From Crenobacter luteus (GTDB lineage: Bacteria; Pseudomonadota; Gammaproteobacteria; Burkholderiales; Chromobacteriaceae), in contig NZ_SLXG01000004.1 of NCBI RefSeq assembly GCF_004345725.1, positions 124,001 through 188,000 on the forward strand: a DNA stretch of 64,000 bases. Reading direction: 5' to 3'. Shown here one piece after another: positions 1 through 11,054 of this stretch. The notes below the pieces were generated by a model. The model ran no database searches and was not told where the DNA came from. It saw only the letters and a list, made by a program, of their open reading frames with translations. Both the position numbers and the translations under genes were made by a program. Every line of letters starts with the position of its first letter. Positions within the stretch are counted from its first letter, which is position 1.

Positions 1-75
1 TCGTCGCGGACGGCGTGCAAGGACGACGCGGCGCGCGCGGAGAGCCGCGCGCTGACGGGCGTCGCAGGCGACTAA
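1..75 (+). CDS. Possible 3' end of an unidentified gene
   Basis: The frame starting at base 1 is open for 24 codons and stops at a TAA at 73-75. The predicted tail is polar, with one Cys, several Arg, Asp and Glu, and ends in VAGD. It could be the end of a gene cut by the window edge or a chance open frame in G+C-rich DNA. No family is recognisable. Confidence 0.25.
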   Translation, partial: SSRTACKDDAARAESRALTGVAGD

Positions 76-182
76 GGCGGCGCGCAGACGAGCAAGGGTG
101 CGGCGCCGCACGGTCGGCGCCGGCCCGGAACACAGACAGGCGGACGGGCGCGGCCATCCGCGCGCGCCGCCCCCACGCACCG

Positions 183-203
183 CCCGCGACCCGGGGTCGC
201 GGG
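183..203. other. Inverted repeat upstream of the porin gene
   Basis: A 9-bp perfect stem (183-191 with 195-203) and a 3-nt loop lie 19 bases before the porin start codon. There is no T-run after it, so it is more likely a leader structure or an operator than a terminator. The rest of 76-221 shows nothing recognisable. Confidence 0.35.
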
Positions 204-221
204 CCACAGAAAGACTTCATC

Positions 222-1388
222 ATGACGCAGTACCACACCTCGAGGGCCGCCGCGGCCGCCCTCGCGCTTTTCGCGCCGCTGACCCTGGCCGACGTCACGC
301 TTTACGGCGTGATCGACGAGACGCTGGAGAGCGTCTCGGCCAAGGGCGCGAACGACCCGGCCGCCGACCTGAAGCGCGGCGGCCGGGTCGGTTCGAACAG
401 CTCGCTGATCGGCTTCAGGGGCGGCGAGGAACTCGGCGACGGGCTCAAGGCGATCTGGCAGGTCGAGAGCGGCATCGCCGCCGACACCGGCGGCGGCACG
501 CTGGGCACCCGCGACACCTTCGTCGGCCTGGCCGGCCGGGCCGGCACGCTGCAGCTGGGGCTGCTGACCTCGTCGTCGCGCGCGATGGAGGGACTGTTCG
601 ACATCAACCGCGGCGCGACCGGCATCGGCTCGTCGTCGGCGCTGCTGGGCAAGCTCGGCAACCTCGCGCTCGGCGATGCGGCGCTCAAGTCGCTGTCGGC
701 GGTCACGCCGACCATGCAGATCGGCCTGTTCGACAACCGCGTGCGCAACGCGGTGCAGTACCTGAGCCCCGGCTTCAACGGTTTTTCGGCCAGCGCGCTG
801 TACGGCAGCGGCGAGAACGCCGAGGGGCCGAGCGCCTATACCGCCAACCTCGGCCTCAAGTACGACGACGGCGCGCTCTACGGCGGCGTCAGCTACACGC
901 GGGTGCGCACCGGCGCCGACGCGGCCGCCCCGCTCGCGAGCAGCGCGTTCCGCACCGTCGAGGACCTGCGCGCCGCGCTGGTCTACCGCTTCTCGGCGCA
1001 GACCCGCGTCGGCGCGATCGTCGACCGCAGCGAGGGCGCGCTGACCGACGCCGGCGCCGCGCTCTACGGCGGCCGGCGGCTGCGCCAGTCGGTCTGGTAC
1101 GTCAACGGCTCGCTCGGCGTGTCCGAGCGCGGCCGGCTGATCGCGCAGTACGGCCGGGCCGGCGAGCTGACCGGCGGCTCTGCCGACGTCGGGGGAGGCG
1201 GCCGCGCGCGGCACTACCAGCTCGGCTACGAGCACGACCTGAGCCGCCGCACGATGGTCAAGGTGCTGTACTCGGCGATCCGCAACGAAGGCGGCTCGCG
1301 CTACGACTACGGCCTCGGCAGCGTCGGTTCGGTCGCGGCCGGCGCCGACCCGCGCGGCTTCGCGCTCGGCCTGCGGCACGCCTTCTGA
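222..1388 (+). CDS. Outer-membrane general porin (betaproteobacterial porin family)
   Basis: The 388-residue product is a typical trimeric general porin for passive diffusion of small solutes. ATG 222 was chosen because a signal peptide follows at once (hydrophobic Ala/Leu core, cleavage around residue 23 before DVTLYGVID, the usual first beta strand of these porins). Alternating amphipathic strands with many Gly, Tyr and Arg fill the chain, and it ends in Phe (LRHAF), the C-terminal signature recognised by the BAM complex. Length fits the family (350-390). A GC-rich hairpin follows the stop. Its position before a chemoreceptor and the cat-ben island suggests aromatic acid uptake, but nothing in the sequence shows substrate specificity. 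Confidence 0.85.
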   Translation: MTQYHTSRAAAAALALFAPLTLADVTLYGVIDETLESVSAKGANDPAADLKRGGRVGSNSSLIGFRGGEELGDGLKAIWQVESGIAADTGGGTLGTRDTFVGLAGRAGTLQLGLLTSSSRAMEGLFDINRGATGIGSSSALLGKLGNLALGDAALKSLSAVTPTMQIGLFDNRVRNAVQYLSPGFNGFSASALYGSGENAEGPSAYTANLGLKYDDGALYGGVSYTRVRTGADAAAPLASSAFRTVEDLRAALVYRFSAQTRVGAIVDRSEGALTDAGAALYGGRRLRQSVWYVNGSLGVSERGRLIAQYGRAGELTGGSADVGGGGRARHYQLGYEHDLSRRTMVKVLYSAIRNEGGSRYDYGLGSVGSVAAGADPRGFALGLRHAF

Positions 1389-1404
1389 GGTCGCGTCCGG
1401 CAAG

Positions 1405-1429
1405 AAGGGGGCGGGCCGGCCCGCCCCTT
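1405..1429 (+). terminator. GC-rich hairpin after the porin gene
   Basis: A near-perfect palindrome of 12-13 bp per arm around GGGCCGGCCC, 17 bases after the porin stop and followed by GTGTGGGTTT. The stem is strong but the T-run is poor. Confidence 0.6.
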
Positions 1430-1480
1430 GTGTGGGTTTATCGCCCCCGGCCGTGCGCGCCCGGGGCGGCGAAAGGAAAG

Positions 1481-2446
1481 ATGATGGAGGCAGGCATCCG
1501 GCGCGCCGCGGCGTGGTCGCTGCTCGCGCTGGCCGTGGCGGGGCTGGCCGTGGTCGACGACGGCGTCGCGCGGCTCGTGTTCGGCTTGCAGCTCGTGCTC
1601 GCGTGCGCCCTGTTCGTCCGGCCGGTGGCCGGCGGGCGGGAGGAGGTGGGCGAGCCGCCGCTCGTGGCGGTGCGCGACGACCGGGTGGAAGACGGGCGCT
1701 GCGCGGCCGGGCGGGCGGCAGAGGCCGAGCGGGAGGCGCTGGCGGCGCGCCTTGACGCGATGCGGCGGGCGGGCGGCGCGCTGTCGGCCGAGGCCGGCCG
1801 TCTGCGCGGCCTCGTCGCCCAGACGCTGGACGATATGGTGCGGGCGAGCGCGGTGGCCAAGTCGTCCGGCGAGAAGGTGGAGGCGAGCGTCGCGGCGGTC
1901 GGCGAGGCGGCGGCGGTGATCGACGCGCTGGCCGGCTTCACCGTGCAGAGCGCCGCCGCCTTCGACGAGTTGTCCGTCCAGTCCGGGCGGATCGCCGGCA
2001 TCGTCGTCAGCATCCAGGAGATCGCCAGGCAGACCAACCTCTTGGCGCTGAACGCGGCGATCGAGGCGGCGCGAGCAGGCGAGGCCGGCCGCGGCTTCGC
2101 GGTGGTCGCCGACGAGGTCGGAAGGTTGGCCGAGCGGGCCGGCGCGGCCAGCGAGGAGATCGGCCAGATCGCGCATGGCCTGGGCGCCGTCGCGCGCTCG
2201 GCCGCCGACGGGGTCGACGCGGCGCGCGCCCACACGCAGGCCGGCCGCTTGCGCGCCGACGAAGCGCAGCAGGCGATGCGCGACATCCTCGACGCGGCAC
2301 GGGTCCGGATCGCGATCGTCGACGGCGTGCTCGCCGCCCTCGTCAGCCAGCAGCGCATCAGCGAGTCGCTCGAGCGCGCGCTCGACGGCTGGGCGGCGCC
2401 GGGCGACGGGGCGACGCCGGACCGGCAGCTCCCGCTCAGGGCTTGA
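1481..2446 (+). CDS. Short methyl-accepting chemotaxis-type protein without a sensor domain
   Basis: A 321-residue protein with two closely spaced hydrophobic segments at about 8-25 and 30-47, a coiled-coil-like stretch, then the highly conserved chemoreceptor signalling tip ([20 protein letters not shown] followed by [14 protein letters not shown]). There is no room for a periplasmic ligand domain between the two membrane segments, so it should sense through the membrane or cytoplasm, or through partners. ATG 1481 follows a GAAAGGAAAG ribosome site; ATG 1484 is an alternative. The stop overlaps the end of convergent catR by 11 bases. By location it may tune movement to aromatic acids, which is inference. 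It carries a copy of the dispersed 9-mer at 2126. Confidence 0.8.
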   Translation: MMEAGIRRAAAWSLLALAVAGLAVVDDGVARLVFGLQLVLACALFVRPVAGGREEVGEPPLVAVRDDRVEDGRCAAGRAAEAEREALAARLDAMRRAGGALSAEAGRLRGLVAQTLDDMVRASAVAKSSGEKVEASVAAVGEAAAVIDALAGFTVQSAAAFDELSVQSGRIAGIVVSIQEIARQTNLLALNAAIEAARAGEAGRGFAVVADEVGRLAERAGAASEEIGQIAHGLGAVARSAADGVDAARAHTQAGRLRADEAQQAMRDILDAARVRIAIVDGVLAALVSQQRISESLERALDGWAAPGDGATPDRQLPLRA

Positions 2447-3344
2447 TGTACTCCATCTGATTTTCTTCGTAGATCTGGATGATCATCTCGATCAGCAGCC
2501 TGATCTCGCGCGACTCGTCGAGCAGCCGGGTGCTGAGGATGATGGGCGACACCATGTTGCGGTCGTCCAGCGCCTTGTAGCACACGTCCTCGCGCTTGAG
2601 CCCCTGCACGCTGGCGGGCACGATGGCGACGCCTTCGCCGGCCGCGACGAGGCCGACCGCGATCTGCAGCTCGCGCGCCTCGTACACCTTCCTCGGCTCC
2701 AGTCCCCTGTCGTGGAAGGCCGCCAGCACCTGGTCGGCGAAGCTCGGCCGGGGCGCCTTCGGAAACACGATCAGCGTCTCGCTCGCGAGGTCGTGCAGCG
2801 ACAGCGCCGGCTGCTCGGCCGACAGCGGGTGTCCGGCAGGGATCGCCGCGATCAGCCTCTCCTCGCGCAGCACGATGCGGCGCACGTTCGGGTCCTCGTG
2901 CCGGATGCGCCCGAAGCCGACGTCGATCTTGCCTTCCTTGAGCGCGGCGATCTGCTCCATCGACGTCATCTCGTGCAGCGTCAGCTCGATGGTGTCGTGT
3001 TCGGCGCGAAAGCGGCGGATCACCTTGGGCAGCATGCCGTACAGCGTCGAGCCGACGAAGCCGATCGACATCTTGCGGTCGATGATGCCGATGCGCCGCG
3101 TCATCGCCTCCAGCTCGCGCGTCTGCGACAGCAGTTGCAGCGCGTGCGCGTAGAAGAACTGCCCCGCCTCGGTCAGCTTCAGCGGCCGGGCGCCCCTCTC
3201 CAGCAATTGCACCCCCAGTTCGTCCTCCAGCTGCTGGATCTGCCGGCTCAGCGGCGGCTGCGCGATATGCAGTTTTTCCGCCGCGCGGGTGATGTTGCCT
3301 TCTTCCGCCACGGTGACGAAGTAGCGCAGATGGCGGAGTTCCAT
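2436..3344 (-). CDS. catR: LysR-type regulator of catechol/benzoate degradation (CatR/BenM type)
   Basis: A 302-residue LysR-family activator. The N-terminal winged helix-turn-helix ([20 protein letters not shown], then [15 protein letters not shown]) closely resembles CatR, CatM and BenM. These bind cis,cis-muconate (BenM also benzoate) and activate cat and ben operons. The gene is divergent from catB, with a 111-bp gap holding two boxes of the CatR/BenM recognition type, so it should repress itself and activate catBCA-benABCDE. There is no second regulator (benR or benM) in the island, so this one protein may serve both halves. Which effector it prefers cannot be read from the sequence. Confidence 0.9.
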   Translation of the reverse strand: MELRHLRYFVTVAEEGNITRAAEKLHIAQPPLSRQIQQLEDELGVQLLERGARPLKLTEAGQFFYAHALQLLSQTRELEAMTRRIGIIDRKMSIGFVGSTLYGMLPKVIRRFRAEHDTIELTLHEMTSMEQIAALKEGKIDVGFGRIRHEDPNVRRIVLREERLIAAIPAGHPLSAEQPALSLHDLASETLIVFPKAPRPSFADQVLAAFHDRGLEPRKVYEARELQIAVGLVAAGEGVAIVPASVQGLKREDVCYKALDDRNMVSPIILSTRLLDESREIRLLIEMIIQIYEENQMEYIKP

Positions 3345-3347
3345 TTC

Positions 3348-3362
3348 ATACCTCCATGGTAT
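3348..3362. promoter_or_regulatory. CatR/BenM-type box, site 1 (ATAC-N7-GTAT)
   Basis: An exact match to the ATAC-N7-GTAT dyad known as the high-affinity site of CatR, CatM and BenM. It lies 3 bases upstream of the catR start codon, where bound protein would also block catR transcription. Confidence 0.8.
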
Positions 3363-3369
3363 GGAAAAA

Positions 3370-3384
3370 ATACTAAATCGGTGT
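3370..3384. promoter_or_regulatory. CatR/BenM-type box, site 2 (ATAC-N7-GTGT)
   Basis: One mismatch from the consensus, spaced 22 bp (two helical turns) from site 1. Its right edge touches a -35-like TTGGAC at 3384-3389, with a weak -10-like TATCGT near 3409. This is the arrangement of a LysR activation site whose occupancy changes with effector. Confidence 0.7.
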
Positions 3385-3455
3385 TGGACGGCCGGAATTG
3401 CCGCGCGCTATCGTTGATTCACGGTCTCTCAACACAGATTTTATACCCAAAAGAC

Positions 3456-4565
3456 ATGATCCGCTCAATCGAAACACTTCTGGTCGATGTTCCTACCATT
3501 CGCCCTCACAAGCTATCGGTGGCAACGATGAGAACGCAAACCCTGGTGCTGGTGCGGGTCTTTTGCGAGGACGGCATCGAAGGCTGGGGCGAGGCAACCA
3601 CCATCGGCGGCCTCAACTACGGCGACGAAAGCCCCGAGAGCGTCAAGGCCAATATCGACGCGCATATCGCGCCGCTCGTCGTCGGCATGGACGCGCGCAA
3701 CGTCGCCGCCGTGATGGCGACGATCCGCCGGGTGATCCAGGGCAACCGCTTCGCCAAGTGCGCGATCGAAACCGCGCTGATGGATGCGCAGGCGAAGCGG
3801 CTGGGCATTCCCCTGAGCGAGCTGCTCGGTGGCCGGCTGCGCGATGCCCTGCCGGTCGCCTGGACCCTGGCCAGCGGCGATACCGCGAAGGACATCGCCG
3901 AGGCGCAGGACATGCTCGAGGCGCGCCGCCACCGCATCTTCAAGCTGAAGATCGGCCTGCGCGCGGTGGCCGACGACGTGGCCCACGTGCTCGCGATCAA
4001 GAAGGCGCTGGGCGACGGCGTCAGCGTGCGCGTCGACGTGAACCAGGCGTGGAGCGAGCTGGAGGCGGTCAACGCCATCGCCGCGCTGGAAGCCGGCGGC
4101 GTCGACCTGATCGAACAGCCGGTGCGCGCCGGGAACAGGGCCGCCCTCGGCCGGCTGGCGGCGCGCTTCTCGGTGCCGATCATGGCGGACGAGGTGCTGC
4201 ACGGCCCGCAGGACGCCTTCGAGCTGGCCTGTCGCGCCCAGGCCGACGTGTTCGCGGTCAAGATCGCGCAGTCGGGCGGCCTGGTGCCGGCGCGGGAGGT
4301 CGGCGCGATCGCCCAGCTGGCCGGCGTCGCCCTCTACGGCGGCACGATGCTCGAGGGCGCGGTCGGCACCGCCGCCTCGGCCCACGTGTTTTCCACCTTC
4401 GGCGAACTGGCCTTCGGCACCGAGCTGTTCGGCCCGCTGCTGCTGACCGAGGAAATCCTGGCCGAGCCGCTGGTTTACAAGGATTTCATGCTGCAGGTGC
4501 CGACCGGGCCTGGCCTGGGCATCGAGATCGACAAGGACAAGCTGGCGGCATTGCGCCGCCGCTGA
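3456..4565 (+). CDS. catB: Muconate cycloisomerase
   Basis: A 369-residue enolase-superfamily enzyme that converts cis,cis-muconate to muconolactone in the ortho-cleavage pathway. The catalytic lysines are in KLKIG (K163 and K165). The metal ligands are in order: D194 (RVDVNQAW), E220 (LIEQPV) and D245 (MADE). ATG 3456 gives the family start MIRSIETLLVDVPTIRPHKL; the ribosome site before it is poor. First gene of the catBCA-benABCDE run, divergent from catR, with catC 43 bases downstream. Chloromuconate cycloisomerases are close relatives, but the ben/cat context supports the ordinary enzyme. Confidence 0.95.
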   Translation: MIRSIETLLVDVPTIRPHKLSVATMRTQTLVLVRVFCEDGIEGWGEATTIGGLNYGDESPESVKANIDAHIAPLVVGMDARNVAAVMATIRRVIQGNRFAKCAIETALMDAQAKRLGIPLSELLGGRLRDALPVAWTLASGDTAKDIAEAQDMLEARRHRIFKLKIGLRAVADDVAHVLAIKKALGDGVSVRVDVNQAWSELEAVNAIAALEAGGVDLIEQPVRAGNRAALGRLAARFSVPIMADEVLHGPQDAFELACRAQADVFAVKIAQSGGLVPAREVGAIAQLAGVALYGGTMLEGAVGTAASAHVFSTFGELAFGTELFGPLLLTEEILAEPLVYKDFMLQVPTGPGLGIEIDKDKLAALRRR

Positions 4566-4608
4566 CAAGCCCGGGCCGCTGTCCGGAACCGGAACGAGGG
4601 AAAAGACC

Positions 4609-4899
4609 ATGCTGTTTCACGTGAGAATGGACGTCAGCCTGCCGCACGGCATGTCGGAGGCCGAAGCCGAGGTGCTCAAGCGCGTCGAAAGGGAAAAGGC
4701 GCAGGCGCTGCAGGCCGAGGGTAAGTGGCGCCATTTATGGCGCATCGTCGGCCAGTATTCGAACGTCAGCGTTTTCGACGTCGAAAACGCCGAGGAATTG
4801 CACCAGTTGCTGACCGGCCTGCCGCTGTTCCCGTACATGACGATCCAGGTCATGCCTTTATGCCGACACCCGTCGTCGATTCACGCAGACGACCGCTGA
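4609..4899 (+). CDS. catC: Muconolactone delta-isomerase
   Basis: A 96-residue small ferredoxin-like-fold enzyme that isomerises muconolactone to beta-ketoadipate enol-lactone and works as a large homo-oligomer. MLFHVRMDVSLPHGMS, GKWRHLWRIVGQYSNVSVFD and LPLFPYMTIQV are family hallmarks, and the length is standard. It follows catB with a GAACGAGGGA ribosome site and precedes catA by 91 bases. That gap contains only a weak 6-bp hairpin (4901-4919) and the catA ribosome site. Confidence 0.95.
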   Translation: MLFHVRMDVSLPHGMSEAEAEVLKRVEREKAQALQAEGKWRHLWRIVGQYSNVSVFDVENAEELHQLLTGLPLFPYMTIQVMPLCRHPSSIHADDR

Positions 4900-4990
4900 A
4901 CCGGCCCCAAGAAGGCCGGATGCATCAACAAGGACGGGTGTCCGGAACCACCCCCACCATCCCTATAAAGCTCTACAGAGGAGAAGTCAG

Positions 4991-5911
4991 ATGACTCATG
5001 CCGAAATCGATGCGCTGGCGAAAAGCTTCATCGTCGATACCGCGAAGGGGGAAGTGAACCCCCGCGTCCAGCAGGTGGTGCTGCGCTTGACCAGCGATCT
5101 GTTCAAGGCGATCGAGGACCTCGACCTGCAGCCCAGCGAAATCTGGAAGGGCCTCGAGTTTCTGTCCGAGGCCGGCGCCCGCAACGAACTGGGGCTTCTG
5201 GCGCCGGGCATCGGCCTGGAGCGCTTCATCGACATCCGTCTCGACGAGGCGGAGGCGAAAGCCGGCATCAGCGGCGGCACGCCGCGCACCATCGAAGGCC
5301 CGCTTTACGTGGCCGGCGCGCCCGAGAGCGTGGGTTTCGCGCGGCTGGACGACGGCAGCGAGGCCGAGGAGGGCGAGGTGCTGTTCATGCAGGGCACCGT
5401 CTACGGCGCCGACGGCAAGCCGCTGCCGGGCGCCCGCGTCGAGGTCTGGCACGCCAACCTGATGGGCAACTACTCGTTCTTCGACAAGACGCAGTCGGCC
5501 TTCAACCTGCGCCGCACCATCGTCGCCGACGAGAACGGCCGCTACCAGTTCCGCAGCATCGTGCCGATGGGCTACGGCTGTCCGCCCGACGGCAGCACCC
5601 AGCGTCTGCTCGACCTTTTGGGCCGCCATGGCCGCCGCCCGGCGCACATCCACTTCTTCGTGACCGCAGCCGGCCACCGCAAGCTGACCACCCAGATCAA
5701 TATCGAGGGCGACGAGTACTGCTGGGACGATTTCGCCTTCGCCAGCCGCGAGGGCCTGGTGCCGACCCTGAACCGCGTCACCGACGCGGCCGAGATCGAC
5801 AGGAAGGGTCTGCACAAGCCGTTCGCCTCGATCGACTTCGACTTCCACCTCAACGCCGAGACCGCCGCCGCCCCGGCGAGCGAGGTCGAGCGTCAGCGCG
5901 CCCGCGCCTGA
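4991..5911 (+). CDS. catA: Catechol 1,2-dioxygenase
   Basis: A 306-residue intradiol dioxygenase that cleaves catechol to cis,cis-muconate with non-haem Fe(III). An N-terminal helical dimerisation and lipid-binding domain (about 1-100) precedes the beta-sandwich catalytic core. The four iron ligands can be placed: Y161 (GNYS), Y195 (MGYGCP), H219 and H221 (RPAHIHFF). ATG 4991 follows AGAGGAGAAG. It is third in the cat genes and sits directly ahead of benA, separated by a hairpin. Length agrees with proteobacterial CatA (300-311). Confidence 0.96.
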   Translation: MTHAEIDALAKSFIVDTAKGEVNPRVQQVVLRLTSDLFKAIEDLDLQPSEIWKGLEFLSEAGARNELGLLAPGIGLERFIDIRLDEAEAKAGISGGTPRTIEGPLYVAGAPESVGFARLDDGSEAEEGEVLFMQGTVYGADGKPLPGARVEVWHANLMGNYSFFDKTQSAFNLRRTIVADENGRYQFRSIVPMGYGCPPDGSTQRLLDLLGRHGRRPAHIHFFVTAAGHRKLTTQINIEGDEYCWDDFAFASREGLVPTLNRVTDAAEIDRKGLHKPFASIDFDFHLNAETAAAPASEVERQRARA

Positions 5912-5930
5912 GCATCGCCATAGTGTCACG

Positions 5931-5958
5931 GGACAGGCCCGCAACGCGGGGCCTGTCC
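5931..5958 (+). other. Hairpin between catA and benA
   Basis: A perfect 10-bp stem (GGACAGGCCC / GGGCCTGTCC) with an 8-nt loop, 20 bases after the catA stop and 28 before the benA start. It lacks a T-run, so it looks like an mRNA-stabilising or processing hairpin rather than a full terminator. Confidence 0.5.
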
Positions 5959-5985
5959 GGCAAGCCCGACAGAGGAGAGACGGCC

Positions 5986-7346
5986 ATGATTCCCATCCAT
6001 CCCGATACCAGCCCGAAACTGAAGAAGCTGGACGACTACCTGATCGAAGATCACGCCAGCGGCGACTACCGGCTGCACCGCAGCGTTTTCACCGACGAGG
6101 CGCTGTTCGAACTCGAGATGAAACACATCTTCGAGGGCAACTGGATTTATCTCGCGCACGAGAGCCAGATCCCGAACGTCAACGACTACTACACCACCTA
6201 TATGGGTCGTCAGCCCATCGTGATTGCGCGCAACCGCAATGGCGAATTGAACGCCTTCGTCAACTCGTGCACCCATCGCGGCGCGATGCTGTGCCGTCAC
6301 AAGCGCGGCAACAAGGCGACCTATACCTGCCCGTTCCACGGCTGGACCTTCAACAACAGCGGCAAGCTGCTGAAGGTGAAGGACCCGGAGGACGCGGGCT
6401 ACCCGGACTGCTTCAACAAGGAAGGCTCGCACGACCTGAAGAAGGTCGCGCGCTTCGAGAGCTACCGCGGCTTCCTGTTCGGCAGCCTGAACGAAGACGT
6501 CAAACCGCTCGCCGAATTTCTCGGCGAGGCGACCAAGATCATCGACATGATCGTCGAGCAGTCGCCGGACGGCCTGGAAGTGCTGCGCGGCAGCTCGACC
6601 TACACCTTCGACGGCAACTGGAAGCTGACCGCCGAGAACGGCGCCGACGGCTATCACGTGTCGGCGGTGCACTGGAACTACGCGGCCACTACCAACCGCC
6701 GCAAGGAGCAGGAAGGGCGCGAGGACACCACCCGCGCGATGGACGCCGGCAAGTGGGGCAAGCAGGGCGGCGGCTTCTACGCCTTCGAGCACGGTCACAT
6801 GCTGCTGTGGACGCAGTGGGCCAACCCGGAAGACCGCCCGAACTTCGCGCGCCGCGACGAATACGCGGCCAAGCTCGGCCCGGAAATGGCCGACTGGATG
6901 GTGCGCAATTCGCGCAACCTGTGCCTGTACCCGAACGTGTACCTGATGGACCAGTTCGGCTCGCAGATCCGCGTCGTGCGGCCGCTGTCGGTGGGCAAGA
7001 GTGAAGTCACCATCTACTGCATCGCGCCCAGGGGCGAATCGGATGAAGCGCGCGCGCGCCGCATCCGCCAGTACGAGGACTTCTTCAACGCCAGCGGCAT
7101 GGCGACCCCGGACGACCTCGAGGAATTCCGCGCCTGCCAGCAGGGCTACGCCGGCCGCGCGGTCGAGTGGAACGATATGTGCCGCGGCGCGACGCACTGG
7201 ATAGACGGCGCCGACGAAGCCGCGCAGAAGATCGGCCTTGCGCCGGTGCTCAGCGGCGTCAAGACCGAGGACGAGGGCCTGTACACCGTGCAGCACCGCT
7301 ACTGGCTCGATGTGATGAAGCAGGCGTTGGCCGAGGAGGGCAAGGC

Positions 7347-7350
<4 letters not shown>
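5986..7350 (+). CDS. benA: Benzoate 1,2-dioxygenase, large (alpha) subunit
   Basis: A 454-residue Rieske oxygenase alpha subunit that, with BenB, dihydroxylates benzoate to a cis-diol. The Rieske [2Fe-2S] ligands are C95, H97, C115 and H118 (CTHRG and CPFHGWTF). The mononuclear iron site includes H224 and H229 (GYHVSAVHW) with the bridging D221. ATG 5986 follows AGAGGAGAGA; an upstream in-frame ATG at 5923 lacks a ribosome site. Its stop overlaps the benB start (ATGA). Anthranilate dioxygenase is the nearest alternative, but benD and benE downstream argue for benzoate. A dispersed 9-mer copy lies near the 3' end (7327). Confidence 0.93.
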
Positions 7351-8949
<1,599 letters not shown>

Positions 8950-8952
8950 ACC

Positions 8953-9738
8953 ATGCGAAAACAGGCACGCTTTCAGAACCAGGTCGTCGTCGTCACCGGC
9001 GCGGCGCAGGGGATAGGCCGCGGCGTCGCGCTCGCGGCCGCCGGGGAAGGGGGGCGGGTGGTGCTGGCCGACCGCTCCGAGCTGGTGCACGAGGTGGCCG
9101 GCGAGATCAAGGCGTCGGGCGGCACGGCGCTGGTGGTGACGGCCGACCTCGAAACCTACGCCGGCGCGCAGCGGGTGGTCGCCGCCGCGCTCGAGGCCTT
9201 CGGCCGCGTCGACGTGCTCGTCAACAACGTCGGCGGCACGATCTGGGCCAAGCCCTACCAGGAATACGAAGAGGAAGAGATCGAGGCCGAGATCCGTCGC
9301 TCGCTGTTCCCGACGCTGTGGTGCTGCCGCGCGGTGCTGCCGGCGATGATGGCGCGCCGGGCCGGCGTCATCGTCAACGTGTCGTCGATCGCGACGCGCG
9401 GCATCTACCGCATCCCGTACTCGGCGGCCAAGGGCGGCGTCAACGCGCTGACCGCCAGCCTCGCCTTCGAGCACGCCGGCGACGGTATCCGCGTCAACGC
9501 GGTCGCCACCGGCGGCACCGAGGCGCCGCCGCGCAAGGTGCCGCGCAACGCGGCGCCGATGAGCGAGCAGGAAAAAGTCTGGTACCAGGGCATCGTCGAC
9601 CAGACGATCGCCTCCAGCCTGATGCACCGCTACGGGACGATAGACGAGCAGGTCGGCGCCATCCTCTTCCTTGCGTCCGACGAGGCGTCCTACATCACCG
9701 GCACGGTGCTGCCGGTCGGCGGTGGCGACCAGGGCTGA
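8953..9738 (+). CDS. benD: cis-1,2-dihydroxycyclohexa-3,5-diene-1-carboxylate dehydrogenase
   Basis: A 261-residue short-chain dehydrogenase that oxidises and decarboxylates the benzoate cis-diol to catechol with NAD+. The cofactor motif TGAAQGIG is at residues 15-22, NNVGG is at about 91-95, and the catalytic Ser-Tyr-Lys set is S144/S145, Y156 and K160 (YSAAK). Its presence separates this cluster from anthranilate dioxygenase operons, which need no such step. It starts 3 bases after the benC stop. A 95-bp gap with a stem-loop precedes benE. Confidence 0.93.
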   Translation: MRKQARFQNQVVVVTGAAQGIGRGVALAAAGEGGRVVLADRSELVHEVAGEIKASGGTALVVTADLETYAGAQRVVAAALEAFGRVDVLVNNVGGTIWAKPYQEYEEEEIEAEIRRSLFPTLWCCRAVLPAMMARRAGVIVNVSSIATRGIYRIPYSAAKGGVNALTASLAFEHAGDGIRVNAVATGGTEAPPRKVPRNAAPMSEQEKVWYQGIVDQTIASSLMHRYGTIDEQVGAILFLASDEASYITGTVLPVGGGDQG

Positions 9739-9786
9739 GCCCGTCGTCCCGCCCCGTGCCGGGGCCATGGGTCTCGTTTTTCCTTG

Positions 9787-9814
9787 CGACCGCCGCGCCC
9801 CCGTGCGGCGGTCG
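9787..9814 (+). other. Hairpin between benD and benE
   Basis: A perfect 10-bp stem (9787-9796 with 9805-9814, CGACCGCCGC type) and an 8-nt loop. A T5 run precedes rather than follows it on the + strand. It may lower or stabilise the distal transporter message. Confidence 0.45.
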
Positions 9815-9833
9815 TCGCGTTCCGGGAGGTCCG

Positions 9834-11042
9834 ATGTCGTCGAAACAGGAGGGCGTGCTGGCCACGCCGCCGCGCCGCGCGTCGTTTGTCGCGGACTGGT
9901 CGCTGTCGGCGACCGCCGCCGGTTTCCTCGCCGTGCTGGTGTCGTACGCCGGCCCGCTGGCGATCTTCTTTCAGGCCGCCGAGGCCGGCCGCTTCCCCGC
10001 CGAGGTGGTGTCGTCCTGGATCTGGGCGATCTCGATCGGCGCCGCGGTGTCGGGCGTCTGGCTGAGCTGGCGGACGCGCACGCCGGTGATCACCGCCTGG
10101 TCGGCGCCGGGTTCAGCGCTGCTGGTGACGCTGTTCCCGGCGATGCCGCTGTCGCAGGTGGTCGGCGCTTACCTGGTCGCGGCGGCGGCGATCTTCGTCG
10201 TCGGCTGGTCCGGGTGTTTCGACCGGCTCGTCCGGCGCATCCCGCGCGGCATCGCGGCGGGGATGATGGCGGGCATCCTGTTCCAGTTCGGCGTCCAGGC
10301 CTTCCAGTCGGCCGCGGCCGCGCCGCTGCTTGGCGCCGGGATGGTGCTGGCCTACCTGGTGTCGCGGCGCTGGCTGCCGCGCTACTGCGTCGTGCTGGTG
10401 CTGCTGAGCGGCGTGCTGCTGTCGCTGCCCGGCGTCGGCGCGCCTTCCGGCGTCGCGTTCAGCCTGACCCGGCCGGTGTTCGTCGCGCCCGAATGGAGCT
10501 GGCAGGCGACGCTCGGCCTCGCGATCCCGCTCGTCATCGTCAGCCTGACCGGGCAGTTCCTGCCGGGCATGGCCATCCTGCGCGGCGCCGGCTACGCGGT
10601 GCCGGCGCGCCCGGTGCTGGTGACGACCAGCCTCGCCTCGGCCGCCGTCGCCTGCTTCGGCGGCATCACCATCGTGGTCGCGGCGATCACCGCGGCGCTG
10701 TGTACCGGCCGCGACGCGCACGAGGACCCGTCGCGCCGCTACGTGGCCGGCCTCGCCAACGGTGTCTTCTACCTCGTCGGTGGCCTGTTCTCGGCCGCGC
10801 TGGTGGCGCTCTTCGTCGTGCTGCCCAAGGCCTTCGTCGCGGTGCTCGCCGGCCTCGCGCTGGTCGGCGCGATCTCGGCCAACCTCGTCGGCGCGCTGCA
10901 GGACGAGGAGCACCGCGAGCCGGCCGTCGTCACCTTCCTCGCCACCGCGTCGGGCATGAGCGTCGCCGGCCTGGGCTCGGCGTTCTGGGGCGTGGCGATA
11001 GGCGGGCTCGCCTACTGGCTGCTGCGGCGGCCGGCGCGCTGA
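9834..11042 (+). CDS. benE: Benzoate/H+ symporter BenE family
   Basis: A 402-residue inner-membrane protein with about 11-12 hydrophobic segments spread over its whole length, matching the BenE family (about 390-400). It is predicted to import benzoate with protons, supplying the ben-cat enzymes. ATG 9834 follows TTCCGGGAGGTCCG. It is the last gene of the island and ends 12 bases before the convergent universal stress gene; no terminator is evident in that short gap. A dispersed 9-mer (minus orientation, Ser-Ala-Asn codons) lies at 10874. Confidence 0.9.
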   Translation: MSSKQEGVLATPPRRASFVADWSLSATAAGFLAVLVSYAGPLAIFFQAAEAGRFPAEVVSSWIWAISIGAAVSGVWLSWRTRTPVITAWSAPGSALLVTLFPAMPLSQVVGAYLVAAAAIFVVGWSGCFDRLVRRIPRGIAAGMMAGILFQFGVQAFQSAAAAPLLGAGMVLAYLVSRRWLPRYCVVLVLLSGVLLSLPGVGAPSGVAFSLTRPVFVAPEWSWQATLGLAIPLVIVSLTGQFLPGMAILRGAGYAVPARPVLVTTSLASAAVACFGGITIVVAAITAALCTGRDAHEDPSRRYVAGLANGVFYLVGGLFSAALVALFVVLPKAFVAVLAGLALVGAISANLVGALQDEEHREPAVVTFLATASGMSVAGLGSAFWGVAIGGLAYWLLRRPAR

Positions 11043-11054
11043 GCGCGCCGCGCC

